Source of the DNA: [Flavobacterium] thermophilum
GTDB taxonomy: Bacteria; Bacillota; Bacilli; Bacillales; Anoxybacillaceae
NCBI GenBank assembly: GCA_900450595.1
Contig: UGGS01000001.1
Coordinates: 310,001 to 374,000 of the forward strand
Direction: 5' to 3'
Length of the DNA stretch: 64,000 bases
Within the stretch, counting starts at the first letter, position 1, and every line of letters begins with the position of its first letter. A program made the position numbers and the translations under genes. The notes beneath the pieces are model-generated. The model had not been told where the DNA came from. It ran no database searches and was given only the letters and a program-made list of their open reading frames with translations. Of the stretch, positions 7,412-16,087 are shown one piece after another.

Positions 7412-8109
7412 AACCGATGTCTTTGGAGTTCACACTCATCAAGGTTGACTTGAAAAGGGTATGGATCACATGCATCCTATTTCCGTTGTTAGGAACGATG
7501 ATGTCTATCCGATCAGAGGCGTTTTCTTCCAAACACCTATCCGAGTCGCTCGTTCGTTTATTTGGGTCGGTGACGATATCGAATTGGATGTATTGGTTGA
7601 TGTTTTGTTTCGGATATGTCGTGTTGCTCCAAATCATTTGGAAAACAAGAGATAAATCTTTTGAATATAAACTATGGATCTTGTTGCGGGATACGACATC
7701 GTACACGATGGCCAGGCTGCTGGTTGGCGTTCTGTTTACATTGGTGTATGTGTTGGCAGCGTTTTTGATCGCCAGCGTTTTCGGTCTCTGTGTGTCGCAT
7801 ATGGCTTTTTCGTTTGACCGTTCACTAGTGCTCATGTTCGTTTGCATCGCAGTGAATTTGTATTGGCATGCCAGCGTGTGGATGTTGTTGAAGGTGCATG
7901 CGACGAATCACCTGGCGAATGCCATCATTCTCGCTTTGTTTTTTGTAGGCGTAAAGAGGCCGATGGCTTTTGTTCCTTTGTACTACAGCATGGTGGATCT
8001 CTTGCGGGGCGGCCCTATGTTGTGGTCGGCTCTGTTCGTGGAGCTCTTGTTGATCGGTGTGTTCGGGTATCTGACGATAAAGAGAGTGAAGAACGCGGAT
8101 TATATCTAG
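7408..8109 (+). CDS. DUF2705-like ABC-associated membrane protein
   Basis: 233 residues, about six membrane segments (for example VWITCILFPLLGTMMS near 16-31, MYWLMFCFGYVVLLQIIW near 61-78, LLVGVLFTLVYVLAAFLIAS near 100-119). The overall look resembles DUF2705 proteins, membrane components found next to ABC ATPases in Bacillales; this is from memory. The ATG overlaps the preceding stop codon (ATGA), and the ATPase gene begins 12 bases after its own stop. Probably the third transmembrane subunit of the same transporter. Confidence 0.7.
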   Translation: MKPMSLEFTLIKVDLKRVWITCILFPLLGTMMSIRSEAFSSKHLSESLVRLFGSVTISNWMYWLMFCFGYVVLLQIIWKTRDKSFEYKLWILLRDTTSYTMARLLVGVLFTLVYVLAAFLIASVFGLCVSHMAFSFDRSLVLMFVCIAVNLYWHASVWMLLKVHATNHLANAIILALFFVGVKRPMAFVPLYYSMVDLLRGGPMLWSALFVELLLIGVFGYLTIKRVKNADYI

Positions 8110-8121
8110 GAGGTTTGCGAT

Positions 8122-8775
8122 ATGAATGCGATCGTCTTGTCCAATGTTTCAAAAACGATAAAAGGGAGAGAAGTTTTGCGCAATATCAACTTAGAGTTGG
8201 AGAGAGGAAAGATTTATGGATTCGTCGGGCCGAACGGATCTGGGAAAACGATGTTATTTCGAGTCATAAGCGGACTTGTGAAGCCGTCCAGCGGCACGGT
8301 AGCAGTATTTGGCCAGACGTTGCATAAAGACGTATCGTTTCCGAGCGATATCGCAGTTTTGTTGGAAAAACCAGGTTTCCTTGAACAATACTCAGGATTC
8401 GATAATTTAAATTTTTTAGCCATGATTCAGAAAAAAATCGGAGAGAGTGAGGTGAAAGAGGCGATCGAGAGAGTGGGATTGGATCCGCATGATAAAAGGC
8501 CGGTGAAGGCGTATTCTCTCGGAATGAGACAAAGACTGGCCATCGCGCAGTGCATTATGGAGAAGCCGCAACTTATATTGCTCGATGAACCAATGAATGG
8601 CCTGGATGAAAAATCTGTAGACAAGGTGTATGAGATTATCAGGGAAGAAAACAAAAGGGGCTGCACGATTTTATTGACGTCTCACAACAAGGTGGACATA
8701 CAGTCATTATGTCACCAAGTGTATTCGATGAATGAAGGGGCGATTACTGGTATGACCCATATGACTGTAGGATGA
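8122..8775 (+). CDS. ABC transporter ATPase of the BcrA/LanF (self-protection) type
   Basis: 217 residues, single nucleotide-binding domain. Walker A GPNGSGKT (residues 36-43), signature YSLGMRQRLAIAQ, Walker B LILLDEPMNGLD and H-loop LLTSHNK are intact. Where most ABC proteins have a Q-loop Gln, it reads IAVLLEKPGF with Glu at about residue 82: the E-loop described for lantibiotic immunity ATPases and shared with BcrA-type bacitracin transporters. A strong site (TAGGAGG) precedes the ATG. It ends the operon. The likely role is to power the three membrane proteins upstream; self-protection against a peptide is inference from the E-loop and the nearby lanthipeptide gene. Confidence 0.88.
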   Translation: MNAIVLSNVSKTIKGREVLRNINLELERGKIYGFVGPNGSGKTMLFRVISGLVKPSSGTVAVFGQTLHKDVSFPSDIAVLLEKPGFLEQYSGFDNLNFLAMIQKKIGESEVKEAIERVGLDPHDKRPVKAYSLGMRQRLAIAQCIMEKPQLILLDEPMNGLDEKSVDKVYEIIREENKRGCTILLTSHNKVDIQSLCHQVYSMNEGAITGMTHMTVG

Positions 8776-8887
8776 TCTATAATGCGCGTTATGTAAAAAT
8801 TCGCGAGGGGTGCGATCATCTTGAACAAGCAACTGTACGAAGTGCCGCTCCGGTGTTCATTGGACAATCAAAAGGAGTGAAAACGTT

Positions 8888-9130
8888 ATGGATTTTGTAA
8901 GAGTAATCAAAAACAGCAATGACTTAGAAAAGATCATCGATTTGCCTCAATCATTAAAAAATAGAAAAGTGGAAGTCATTATTCTTCCTTATGCAGATAA
9001 AGAAGATTTGGAACAGCCAAAAAAAAGGAATCTAAGAGGGGCTCTGTCCAAATATAAAAATGAGACTTTGCAAGCCCGAGAAAGCGATGCTTGGTCTAAA
9101 GCTGTGGTGGATCAATATGAAAATCATTGA
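8888..9130 (+). CDS. antitoxin of a type II (PIN toxin) toxin-antitoxin pair
   Basis: 80 residues beginning MDFVRVIKNSNDLEKIIDLP, a short N-terminal strand-helix region like antitoxins that bind operators, then KRNLRGALSKYKNETL and a C-terminal helix (ESDAWSKAVVDQYENH) of the kind that caps PIN toxins. AAAAGGAG lies 9 bases upstream of the ATG. Its last 14 bases overlap the start of a PIN toxin frame (MKIIDANT), the usual toxin-antitoxin layout. The toxin is destroyed by an IS (see 9117-9143 and 10385-10438), so this is an orphan antitoxin. The ~110 bases upstream show a start-less open frame (about 8780-8900) I cannot assign. Confidence 0.75.
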   Translation: MDFVRVIKNSNDLEKIIDLPQSLKNRKVEVIILPYADKEDLEQPKKRNLRGALSKYKNETLQARESDAWSKAVVDQYENH

Positions 9131-9143
9131 TGCGAATACAGGC
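9117..9143 (+). pseudogene. PIN-domain toxin, 5' fragment
   Basis: The frame MKIIDANTG holds the first conserved PIN motif (I-I-D-A-N-T with the metal-binding Asp) and then runs into the left end of the IS4-family element. Only nine codons remain on this side. Confidence 0.7.
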
Positions 9144-10383
9144 GTGTTGATTATCCAATAAAATCCAAAGGGTATAGAAAAAAGAGCACCTTTCCTGTAG
9201 AATGTGAGTAACGACACAAACAAACCCAGGAGGTGCTCTCTATGAACAAGCATACCACACTCCCGAATTTGATGCAAAAACTTGTTTCGGATGAAGAGAT
9301 TCAACGGATTGCCGAAGCGGTTGGGTATCGTGATTCGTCTCGAACCTTTACGTTGCGCGAGTGGATTCACTTCTTCCTGCTGGCCGCCATGCATCAATGG
9401 AAAAGCTTTCGCCACGGAGCCGATGTGGGGCCTCTGTATGGATTGCCGCGATTCCATTATTCCACAGTATCCAAGAAAGCGAAAGAAGTTCCCTATGACA
9501 TCATGAAACGCTTGTTGGCGTTGATCATTTCCAAGTGCAACCGCCAAACCCGCCGTTCGCTTCGGTTTCCCAAACCGCTTCGGGTGGTGGATTCGACGAC
9601 CGTCACGGTCGGGAAAAATCGCCTCCCATGGGCTCCGTATCACGGCGAACGCGCCGGAGTGAAGCTGCACGTCGCGTATTCGCCGGAATCCTCGCTGCCG
9701 GCAGACGTGGTGGAAACCATCGGACTGCGTCATGATGGCCCGGTGGGAGAACAGTTGACGAACGCTCAACAAGTGCTGGTGGAAGACCGGGCGTATTTCA
9801 AAATCGAACGCCTCGATCGATTTGTGGAGCAGCATCAGTTCTTTGTCATTCGGATGAAGGACAACATCGAACTTCATCAGAAAAAAAGCTTGAAACGCCT
9901 TTCCAGCACATCCTCATCGGTTCAAGCCGACTTCACGTGCCAGTTGGGGACGAAACAATGCCGCTCCACCAAGCGTCACCGGGTGGTGATCTTTCGAGAT
10001 GCGAATGGCCGCGACATTCGGGTCGTGACGAACCTCTTCCATGCGTCTGCGGAAACCATTGCCGACATGTACCAACAACGTTGGACTGTTGAGGTCTTTT
10101 TCCGTTGGGTGAAGCAATATCTGAATGTCCCGACCTTGTTTGGCACGACGGAAAATGCGGTATACAACCAACTGTTTGCGGCGTTCATCGCGTATGTGTT
10201 GCTGCGATGGCTGTATGATCAAACCAAAAAACAGACGAACGTCTCTCTTTCCTTCATTTCGTTCGTTCGCCGTTTTTTCTCTGGGCAGCTTCCTCTCGAT
10301 TGGAAATCCGGGATGGCCGCTGCTTTGTTTGAGTATGCCCAAATTTATGGAAGGCGTAATGTATAATTTTGGATAATCAACAC
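9144..10383. mobile_element. IS4-family insertion sequence
   Basis: 1240 bp bounded by perfect 15-bp inverted ends GTGTTGATTATCCAA (9144-9158; complement at 10369-10383). One intact transposase. No direct repeat flanks it (left flank ends ...AATACAGGC, right flank begins TCGTGATCAA), and about 110 codons of the PIN gene are missing across it, so an adjacent deletion accompanied or followed insertion. Confidence 0.88.
9242..10366 (+). CDS. IS4-family transposase
   Basis: 374 residues. DDE residues are visible as Asp in LRVVDSTTVTVG, Asp in VLVEDRAYFKIE and Glu in the IS4 signature YQQRWTVEVFFRWVK (Y-2-R-3-E-6-K). Start chosen at 9242 because AGGAGGTG lies 6 bases upstream; the frame is open three codons further. 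Length and motifs are normal for the IS5377-like IS4 elements known from Geobacillus, so it is probably active. Confidence 0.92.
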   Translation: MNKHTTLPNLMQKLVSDEEIQRIAEAVGYRDSSRTFTLREWIHFFLLAAMHQWKSFRHGADVGPLYGLPRFHYSTVSKKAKEVPYDIMKRLLALIISKCNRQTRRSLRFPKPLRVVDSTTVTVGKNRLPWAPYHGERAGVKLHVAYSPESSLPADVVETIGLRHDGPVGEQLTNAQQVLVEDRAYFKIERLDRFVEQHQFFVIRMKDNIELHQKKSLKRLSSTSSSVQADFTCQLGTKQCRSTKRHRVVIFRDANGRDIRVVTNLFHASAETIADMYQQRWTVEVFFRWVKQYLNVPTLFGTTENAVYNQLFAAFIAYVLLRWLYDQTKKQTNVSLSFISFVRRFFSGQLPLDWKSGMAAALFEYAQIYGRRNV

Positions 10384-10384
10384 T

Positions 10385-10438
10385 CGTGATCAAGTGTATA
10401 CTTTTGATAAGAAGTTGGATAAGATGCTTGAGGAATAG
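10385..10438 (+). pseudogene. PIN-domain toxin, 3' fragment
   Basis: Directly after the IS right end the frame reads RDQVYTFDKKLDKMLEE and stops. VYTFD is the last conserved motif of PIN ribonucleases. With the 5' fragment at 9117-9143 this leaves only about 26 of some 135 codons, so no toxin can be made. A weak hairpin (10437-10453) follows. Confidence 0.65.
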
Positions 10439-10497
10439 CCGGCCATTACGGCTGTTGCGTTCTTCTTTTGGGGAATATGTAAGCGACAAAGGAGAAG

Positions 10498-11067
10498 ATG
10501 CCGATGTCCTTGCCTCGGTTTTCCAATGTGTCGTACGAGCAATATTGGGCGTTGCGGGAACAAAGCGATGAGTGGCTTGAATATATTGATGGCGCTGTGT
10601 ATATGGCTCCGTCGCCAAGCATCAAGCATCAGCTTGTTTCGAGCAACCTTCATACCGAATTGGGCCTTTATTTTCGTGGGAAGCCGTGCAACGTGTTTGC
10701 GGCGCCGACCGATATCGAACTGGCTAGCGACAAGTTTCCCGATCGCAAAGTCGTCATTCCGGATTTAAGCGTTATTTGCGATTCAAAAGGGTTTACGGAA
10801 ACGAAGTATGTCGGCGTGCCTACTCTTATCGTTGAGATCTTGAGCCCTTCCAACCAGGCGCACGATTTAGTGACCAAATTCAATTTGTATATGGCGTACG
10901 GTGTGAAAGAGTATTGGGTCGTCAATCCGATGAAAGAGGCGATTACCGTCTATACGCTGAACGAGGAAGGACTGTATGAGCAGGCGGATGTGAAAGCGGG
11001 AACGGGTGTGGTGCAGTCGGCATGCTTTCCTGGGCTTCAAGTGGCTCTTGAGGATATGTTTCGTTGA
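10498..11067 (+). CDS. Uma2 family (DUF820) putative nuclease
   Basis: 189 residues of the Uma2/DUF820 group, which share a PD-(D/E)XK nuclease fold. Typical motifs are EYIDGAVYMAPSPSIKHQ near the N-terminus, VVIPDLSVIC (metal-site Asp), VPTLIVEILSPSNQAHDLVT and FNLYMAYGVKEYWVVNP. The biological role of the family is not established. GGAG lies only 3 bases before the ATG at 10498 and 9 before one at 10504, so translation may begin at the second. It stands alone at the island's right edge between the gutted toxin gene and the long hairpin at 11137. Confidence 0.85.
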   Translation: MPMSLPRFSNVSYEQYWALREQSDEWLEYIDGAVYMAPSPSIKHQLVSSNLHTELGLYFRGKPCNVFAAPTDIELASDKFPDRKVVIPDLSVICDSKGFTETKYVGVPTLIVEILSPSNQAHDLVTKFNLYMAYGVKEYWVVNPMKEAITVYTLNEEGLYEQADVKAGTGVVQSACFPGLQVALEDMFR

Positions 11068-11136
11068 GACGGATGGCAGACGTGCATGGAGTTGCATTCG
11101 TGATGGCGGCTTGTGGTTGACTCGACAAGTTTGCAA

Positions 11137-11185
11137 AGCGGGCTGTCCGTAAGGCCAATGCAGCTGGTCTTACAGACAGCCCGCT
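11137..11185. terminator. long hairpin between convergent genes, probable bidirectional terminator
   Basis: Arms AGCGGGCTGTC (11137-11147) and GACAGCCCGCT (11175-11185) pair perfectly and enclose a second stem (GTAAGGCCA / TGGTCTTAC), giving about 20 paired bases. GTCTTTT follows on the plus strand. It lies between the Uma2 gene and the convergent rqcH gene and marks the edge of the accessory island. The rest of 11068-11271 holds no gene. Confidence 0.6.
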
Positions 11186-11271
11186 GTCTTTTATGCGGCG
11201 CTGGACCGTTTCGGTTTGCGGGAGTTCGCGCGGATCGCCCGATGCCGTGTTGGGCGGCCATTGGGGCGCGT

Positions 11272-13011
11272 TTACGATGGTTTCGCCGCTTGTTCTTTTT
11301 GCCTCTGTTTCATGGTGCGGACGAGTTCTTCATCCGGTGTGACGTAGAGCGTTTGCTCGTGTTCGTAAATGACAAACCCCGGCTTGGCGCCGCTCGGTTT
11401 TTTTACATAGCGGATGTGTGTGTAGTCGACAGGCACCGACCCGGAGTGGCGGGCTTTGCTGAAGTAGGCGGCCAAGTTTGCCGCCTCGAGGAGCGTCTCG
11501 TCAGACGGCTGCTTGTTCCGGATGACGACGTGCGAGCCAGGGATGTTTTTCACATGCAGCCAAACATCGTCCTTATGGGCGAGTCTGGTCGTGAGATAAT
11601 CGTTTTGTTTGTTGTTTTTGCCGACGAGTATTTCCGTGCCGTCGCTTGCGACGTAGCGGTCGAGCTCAGGGACGGCGGTTTTCCGCTTTTTCGCTCCTTT
11701 GGCCGCGCGCGGGCGCAAGTAGCCTTGTTCGATGAGCTCGTCGCGGATTTCCTCGATGTCTTTCGGCGAGGCGGTTTCGAGCTGGCTTAAAATCGTGTCG
11801 CAATAGGCGATGTCTTCTTTCGTCCGCTCGATTTGTTGTTGCACGACAGCGAGCGAGTTTTTCGCTTTTTGGTATTTTTGAAAGTACTGTTGCGCGTTCT
11901 CGGACGGCGATTTTTGCGGGTCGAGCGGAATGGTGACCGTGCCTCCGTTTTCGTCGTAGTAGTTTGCGACCTCGATTTCCGTCATGCCGCGCTTTATGGC
12001 GTACAAATGGGCGGTGAGCAGTTCGCCGTACAGTCGATAAACGTCGGCTTTCTTTGCTTCTTCGAGCGTCTGTTCGAGCTTTAGGAGCTTTTTCTCGTTT
12101 TTCGCCTTTTCGTTCGCCATGAGACGCTCGATGTCATGAGCTTGCTGCTTGACGCGGTCGCGCTCGGCCTTGCCGAAATAAAAGCGGTCGAGTAGCTCGC
12201 TTGCGCTCGCAAACGGTTGGCCTTCGATTTGTAAGTGCTTAAGCGGCAACACGTAAAACCATTCTTTTTCCCCGTTCGTGTACATCATCGGGGCAAAGCG
12301 GCGGCCGCGCACGTCATCGATGAGCGAAAGAAAGCTTTTTGGCAGCGTCGCCCGGTTGGCGAGTCCAGCGCGGAACACCGCCTCATTGGCAAATAGCGGC
12401 GAAAGGCCGCTGAAGGCGGAGACAAGCTGTTGGGCGAGCTTGCCGGCGTGAAAGTCGAGTTTTTTCAGCACCGTTTCTTCCGTCGCTTCAAGCGGATTCA
12501 GCTTGCCGTGCGTCGGCGGAGCGACGTACGGATGCCCGGGAAGCACCGTCCGGTAGCGGTTGACCGATGGCGGCAAATGTTTCAAGCTGTCGATGATCGT
12601 GTTGGTCGATGCATCAACGAGGATGATGTTGCTATGGCGGCCCATCACTTCGATGATGAGCCGCTTCGTCTGCAGATCGCCGAGTTCATCGCGTCCCTTT
12701 GTGTCGATCGTGATGATGCGGTCAAAATCGACTTGGCGGACTGCTTCGATGACGCTTCCTTCCAACTGTTTGCGCAGCCGCATGCAAAACATCGGCGGCT
12801 CGGGCGGATTGTCGTACGTTTCGTTTGTCAAATGGACGCGCGCATACGTCGGATGAGCCGACAGCATCACTTTATGATTCTGGCCGCGGGCGCGCACGAG
12901 CATGACGATCTCATACGCCGACGGCTGGTGGATTTTCGTGATCCGCCCGCCCGCAAGCGCCTCTTCGAGTTCACCGACAATGGCGTACGTAAACACTCCG
13001 TCAAAGGACAT
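11272..13011 (-). CDS. rqcH: ribosome-associated quality control protein RqcH (NFACT, Rqc2 homologue)
   Basis: 579 residues. RqcH binds stalled 50S subunits carrying peptidyl-tRNA and adds C-terminal alanine tails that mark the chain for degradation. The NFACT-N domain (formerly called fibronectin-binding protein A) begins MSFDGVFTYAIVGELEEAL. Asp97-Arg98 in VDFDRIITID match the tRNA-contacting pair needed in B. subtilis RqcH. A long coiled coil (~residues 285-435) and the NFACT-R domain (VGKNNKQNDYLTTRLAHKDD, HVVIRNKQPSDETLLEAANL) follow. Start at 13011 chosen because AAAGGTG lies 6 bases upstream; the frame is open 61 codons further without support. Known as yloA in B. subtilis; transcribed away from yloB. 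Confidence 0.95.
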   Translation of the reverse strand: MSFDGVFTYAIVGELEEALAGGRITKIHQPSAYEIVMLVRARGQNHKVMLSAHPTYARVHLTNETYDNPPEPPMFCMRLRKQLEGSVIEAVRQVDFDRIITIDTKGRDELGDLQTKRLIIEVMGRHSNIILVDASTNTIIDSLKHLPPSVNRYRTVLPGHPYVAPPTHGKLNPLEATEETVLKKLDFHAGKLAQQLVSAFSGLSPLFANEAVFRAGLANRATLPKSFLSLIDDVRGRRFAPMMYTNGEKEWFYVLPLKHLQIEGQPFASASELLDRFYFGKAERDRVKQQAHDIERLMANEKAKNEKKLLKLEQTLEEAKKADVYRLYGELLTAHLYAIKRGMTEIEVANYYDENGGTVTIPLDPQKSPSENAQQYFQKYQKAKNSLAVVQQQIERTKEDIAYCDTILSQLETASPKDIEEIRDELIEQGYLRPRAAKGAKKRKTAVPELDRYVASDGTEILVGKNNKQNDYLTTRLAHKDDVWLHVKNIPGSHVVIRNKQPSDETLLEAANLAAYFSKARHSGSVPVDYTHIRYVKKPSGAKPGFVIYEHEQTLYVTPDEELVRTMKQRQKEQAAKPS

Positions 13012-13048
13012 GGAAAACACCTTTCTATTTCGTTTGTTTGCTATTTCG

Positions 13049-13076
13049 ATCTTACCATACGCCCCGCCGTTTTGAA
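13049..13076 (-). promoter_or_regulatory. probable sigma-A promoter of rqcH
   Basis: On the minus strand TTCAAA, 16 bases, TAAGAT, with TGG before the -10 (extended -10). It lies 38 bases upstream of the rqcH start. The remaining 13077-13326, before the plus-strand P-type ATPase gene, contains no further gene I can support. Confidence 0.5.
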
Positions 13077-13326
13077 CATTTCTTTGAATATTACCTGAAG
13101 ACGGACGAAGATGCCCGACGAACATGTTGCATAAAATGGGGAGGCCCGCTTTTTTGACACGATTTTTTCCCTTATGGGGGAGATGGCGTGGCAAAGGGCC
13201 CCACGACTCCTTATGTTTGTGTCGCTAAACATCATGGCGGGGACTATCATTTTTTGGGACATGTATGAATAAGCATAGAGAAGCGGGAACGGCGTGCGAA
13301 AAAAATGGAAGGACGGAGGGAGACAG

Positions 13327-15999
13327 ATGCAATGGCATACGCTCGCGGCAAGCGATGTCGCGCACGAGACGAAGACGAATGTCAAAACCGGGCTTACTGC
13401 GGCGGAGGCGGAAAAACGGCTGCGGCAGTTCGGGTACAACGAGCTGGCGGAAGGGAAGAAGGAGTCGGCCATCGTTGTCTTTTTTCGCCAGTTTCAAGAT
13501 TTTATGGTGCTTGTGTTGCTTTTGGCGACGGTGATTTCCGCGTTTTTAGGCGAGTATGTCGATGCGGTGGCGATTGTCGTCATCGTGATCATGAACGCCA
13601 TCCTGGGGTTTATCCAGGAGCGGCGGGCGGAAAAGTCGCTTGCCGCCTTAAAACGGTTGTCCGCTCCGCAAGCGGTTGTGCGGCGCGATGGCAGGTGGGT
13701 GAAAATTCCGGCGCGCGAGCTTGTCGTCGGTGATGTCGTGAGGCTGGCAAGCGGCGACCGGGTCGGGGCCGACATCCGCTTGATTGAGGCGGCCGGCCTG
13801 GAAATCGAGGAGTCGGCGCTGACGGGCGAATCAGTGCCCGTAGCCAAATCGGCCGCCCCGCTTCATACAGAACAGGCGTCGCTCGGCGATTTGCACAATA
13901 TGGCGTTTATGGGGACGCTCGTGACAAGAGGGAATGGGGTCGGGATTGTCATCGCCACTGGGATGAAAACAGCGATGGGACAAATCGCAACGATGCTCGA
14001 AGAGGCGGATGCGGGGGCAACCCCGCTCCAGCGCCGGCTCGAGCAGCTTGAGAAAATTTTGCTTGTCGTCGCCTTGGCGCTGACGGCTGCCGTGGTGGCG
14101 GTTGGGGTTATGCAAGGGCACGATCTGTACGAAATGTTTTTGGCTGGCGTATCGCTGGCAGTGGCGGCGATTCCGGAAGGCTTGCCGGCCATTGTGACGG
14201 TTGTGTTGGCGCTTGGCGTGCAGCGGATGATCAAACGAAACGCCATCGTCCGCAAACTTCCGGCGGTGGAAACGCTCGGCTGCGCTTCGGTCATTTGTTC
14301 CGACAAAACGGGGACGATGACGGAAAACATGATGACCGTCACGCAAGTATGGGCAGGCGGGCGGACCGTTGCGGTCAGCGGCGTCGGGCTGGAAGCGCGC
14401 GGGGAGTTTTCCGAGCGCGGGAGCACGATTGATCCGAACCGCGTTCCCGAGCTCGCTCGCCTATTGACAATGGGGGTGCTTTGCAACGGTTCGGAGTTGA
14501 AAGAGGAAAACGGCCGGCGTTACGTCGACGGCGATCCGACGGAAGGAGCGCTGCTGGTCGCGGCGGCCAAAGCTGGATTGGCGAAAGGAATGCTTTTGCG
14601 TGAGTACACGATCGAACAGGAGTTTCCGTTTGATTCCGAGCGGAAAATGATGACGGTCATCATTCGCGACCGGAACGGGCGGCGGTTCGTTGTGACGAAA
14701 GGGGCGCCCGATGTGCTGCTTGAGCGGGCGGACCGCCTGGAATGGAACGGGCGCGAGCAGGCGCTGACCCCGGCGTGGAAAGAGACGATTGAGAAGGCGA
14801 TTCGCCAGATGGCGTCTTCCGCCTTGCGCACGATTGCCATTGCGTATCGGCCGCTTGCGGAAACGGAGCGGATCGGATCGGAGAAGGAGGCGGAGACGAA
14901 GCTTCGGTTTCTCGGCGTCGCCGGCATGATCGATCCGCCGCGGCCGGAGGTGAAGCAGGCGGTGGCGCGATGCAAAGAGGCGGGGATGAAAACGGTGATG
15001 ATCACCGGGGATCATGTGTTGACCGCAACGGCCATCGCCAAACAGCTTGGCGTGCTCCCGCCCGGCGGAAAAGTGATGGACGGGGCGACGTTATCGCGCC
15101 TGTCGGTCGACGAGCTCGAACGCGAGGTCGATAATATTTACATGTTTGCCCGCGTCTCCCCGGAGCATAAGCTGAAAATTGTCAACGCCTTTAAGCGCCG
15201 CGGTCATATTGTCGCCATGACCGGCGACGGGGTGAACGACGCGCCGGCGTTGAAAGCGGCGGATATCGGCGTCGCGATGGGCCGGTCGGGGACGGAAGTG
15301 GCGAAAGAGGCGGCGTCGCTCGTGCTGCTTGATGACAACTTTGCGACGATTGAGGCCGCGATTGAAGAAGGGCGCAACATTTACGAAAACATTCGCAAGT
15401 TTATCCGCTACTTGCTTGCCTCGAACGTCGGGGAAATTCTCGTCATGTTGTTTGCGATGCTACTTTCGCTTCCGCTGCCGCTCGTGCCGATTCAAATTTT
15501 ATGGGTGAATCTCGTGACCGATGGGTTGCCAGCCATGGCGCTTGGGCTCGACCGTCCGGAGGAAAATGTCATGAAGCGGCCGCCGCGCCGTCCGGATGAA
15601 GGGGTGTTCGCCCGCGGGCTCGGCTGGAAAATCGTAAGCCGCGGCTTTTTGATCGGCGTTGTTACGCTGGCTGCGTTTCTGACCGCCTATGAACGGAGCG
15701 GCGCGGATCTCGTTTACGCTCAGACGGCGGCGTTTGCGACGCTTGTGTTGGCCCAATTGATCCATGTGTTCGACTGCCGCTGCGATCGTTCGGTTTTTGA
15801 CCGCAGTCCGTTCGGCAACATGTATCTCGTTGCAGCGGTGATCGTGTCGCTGCTGTTGCTGCTGGTCGTGATCTACTACCCGCCGCTGGCTGCCGTGTTC
15901 CATACGAAGCCGCTTGCGGCCGTCGATTGGCTGCTCATCATCGGTTTGTCCGCCTTGCCGACCTTTTTGTTTGCCGGCTCGCTTTTTACGAGAAAATAA
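13327..15999 (+). CDS. yloB: calcium-transporting P-type ATPase (P2A, YloB)
   Basis: 890 residues. Exports or sequesters Ca2+ across the membrane using ATP, by homology to SERCA and to B. subtilis YloB, a sporulation-associated Ca2+ pump. In order: N-terminal cation ATPase domain, TM pair (residues ~60-100), actuator motif ALTGESVPV (~165), TM4 with [13 protein letters not shown] (Ca2+-binding region), phosphorylation motif [12 protein letters not shown] (Asp ~325), nucleotide domain, hinge [20 protein letters not shown] (~630), and a C-terminal TM bundle with [16 protein letters not shown]. Start 13327 has GGAGGGAG just upstream; the frame is open 11 codons further. Neighbour of rqcH as in B. 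subtilis. Confidence 0.92.
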   Translation: MQWHTLAASDVAHETKTNVKTGLTAAEAEKRLRQFGYNELAEGKKESAIVVFFRQFQDFMVLVLLLATVISAFLGEYVDAVAIVVIVIMNAILGFIQERRAEKSLAALKRLSAPQAVVRRDGRWVKIPARELVVGDVVRLASGDRVGADIRLIEAAGLEIEESALTGESVPVAKSAAPLHTEQASLGDLHNMAFMGTLVTRGNGVGIVIATGMKTAMGQIATMLEEADAGATPLQRRLEQLEKILLVVALALTAAVVAVGVMQGHDLYEMFLAGVSLAVAAIPEGLPAIVTVVLALGVQRMIKRNAIVRKLPAVETLGCASVICSDKTGTMTENMMTVTQVWAGGRTVAVSGVGLEARGEFSERGSTIDPNRVPELARLLTMGVLCNGSELKEENGRRYVDGDPTEGALLVAAAKAGLAKGMLLREYTIEQEFPFDSERKMMTVIIRDRNGRRFVVTKGAPDVLLERADRLEWNGREQALTPAWKETIEKAIRQMASSALRTIAIAYRPLAETERIGSEKEAETKLRFLGVAGMIDPPRPEVKQAVARCKEAGMKTVMITGDHVLTATAIAKQLGVLPPGGKVMDGATLSRLSVDELEREVDNIYMFARVSPEHKLKIVNAFKRRGHIVAMTGDGVNDAPALKAADIGVAMGRSGTEVAKEAASLVLLDDNFATIEAAIEEGRNIYENIRKFIRYLLASNVGEILVMLFAMLLSLPLPLVPIQILWVNLVTDGLPAMALGLDRPEENVMKRPPRRPDEGVFARGLGWKIVSRGFLIGVVTLAAFLTAYERSGADLVYAQTAAFATLVLAQLIHVFDCRCDRSVFDRSPFGNMYLVAAVIVSLLLLLVVIYYPPLAAVFHTKPLAAVDWLLIIGLSALPTFLFAGSLFTRK

Positions 16000-16021
16000 A
16001 AGGATAGATATGTTATAATAA

Positions 16022-16060
16022 AAAAGGTGATAGAGGAGCGCTCTATGACCTTTTCTTTTT
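16022..16060 (+). terminator. rho-independent terminator after yloB
   Basis: AAAAGGT.ATAGAG pairs with CTCTAT.ACCTTTT across a short loop (one G-G mismatch), followed by CTTTTTC. It separates yloB from the yloC operon. Confidence 0.75.
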
Positions 16061-16087
16061 CATCAACGACGCAACGGATGTGATGGC

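Noticed and set aside
8780..8900. Start-less open frame (YNARYVKIREGCDHLEQ...) before the antitoxin
   Set aside because: No start, no ribosome site and no family recognised; may be a gene remnant but cannot be supported.
16011..16019. TGTTATAAT, a perfect extended -10 upstream of yloC
   Set aside because: The implied start site falls inside the yloB terminator hairpin and no -35 is present, so it is more likely chance sequence.
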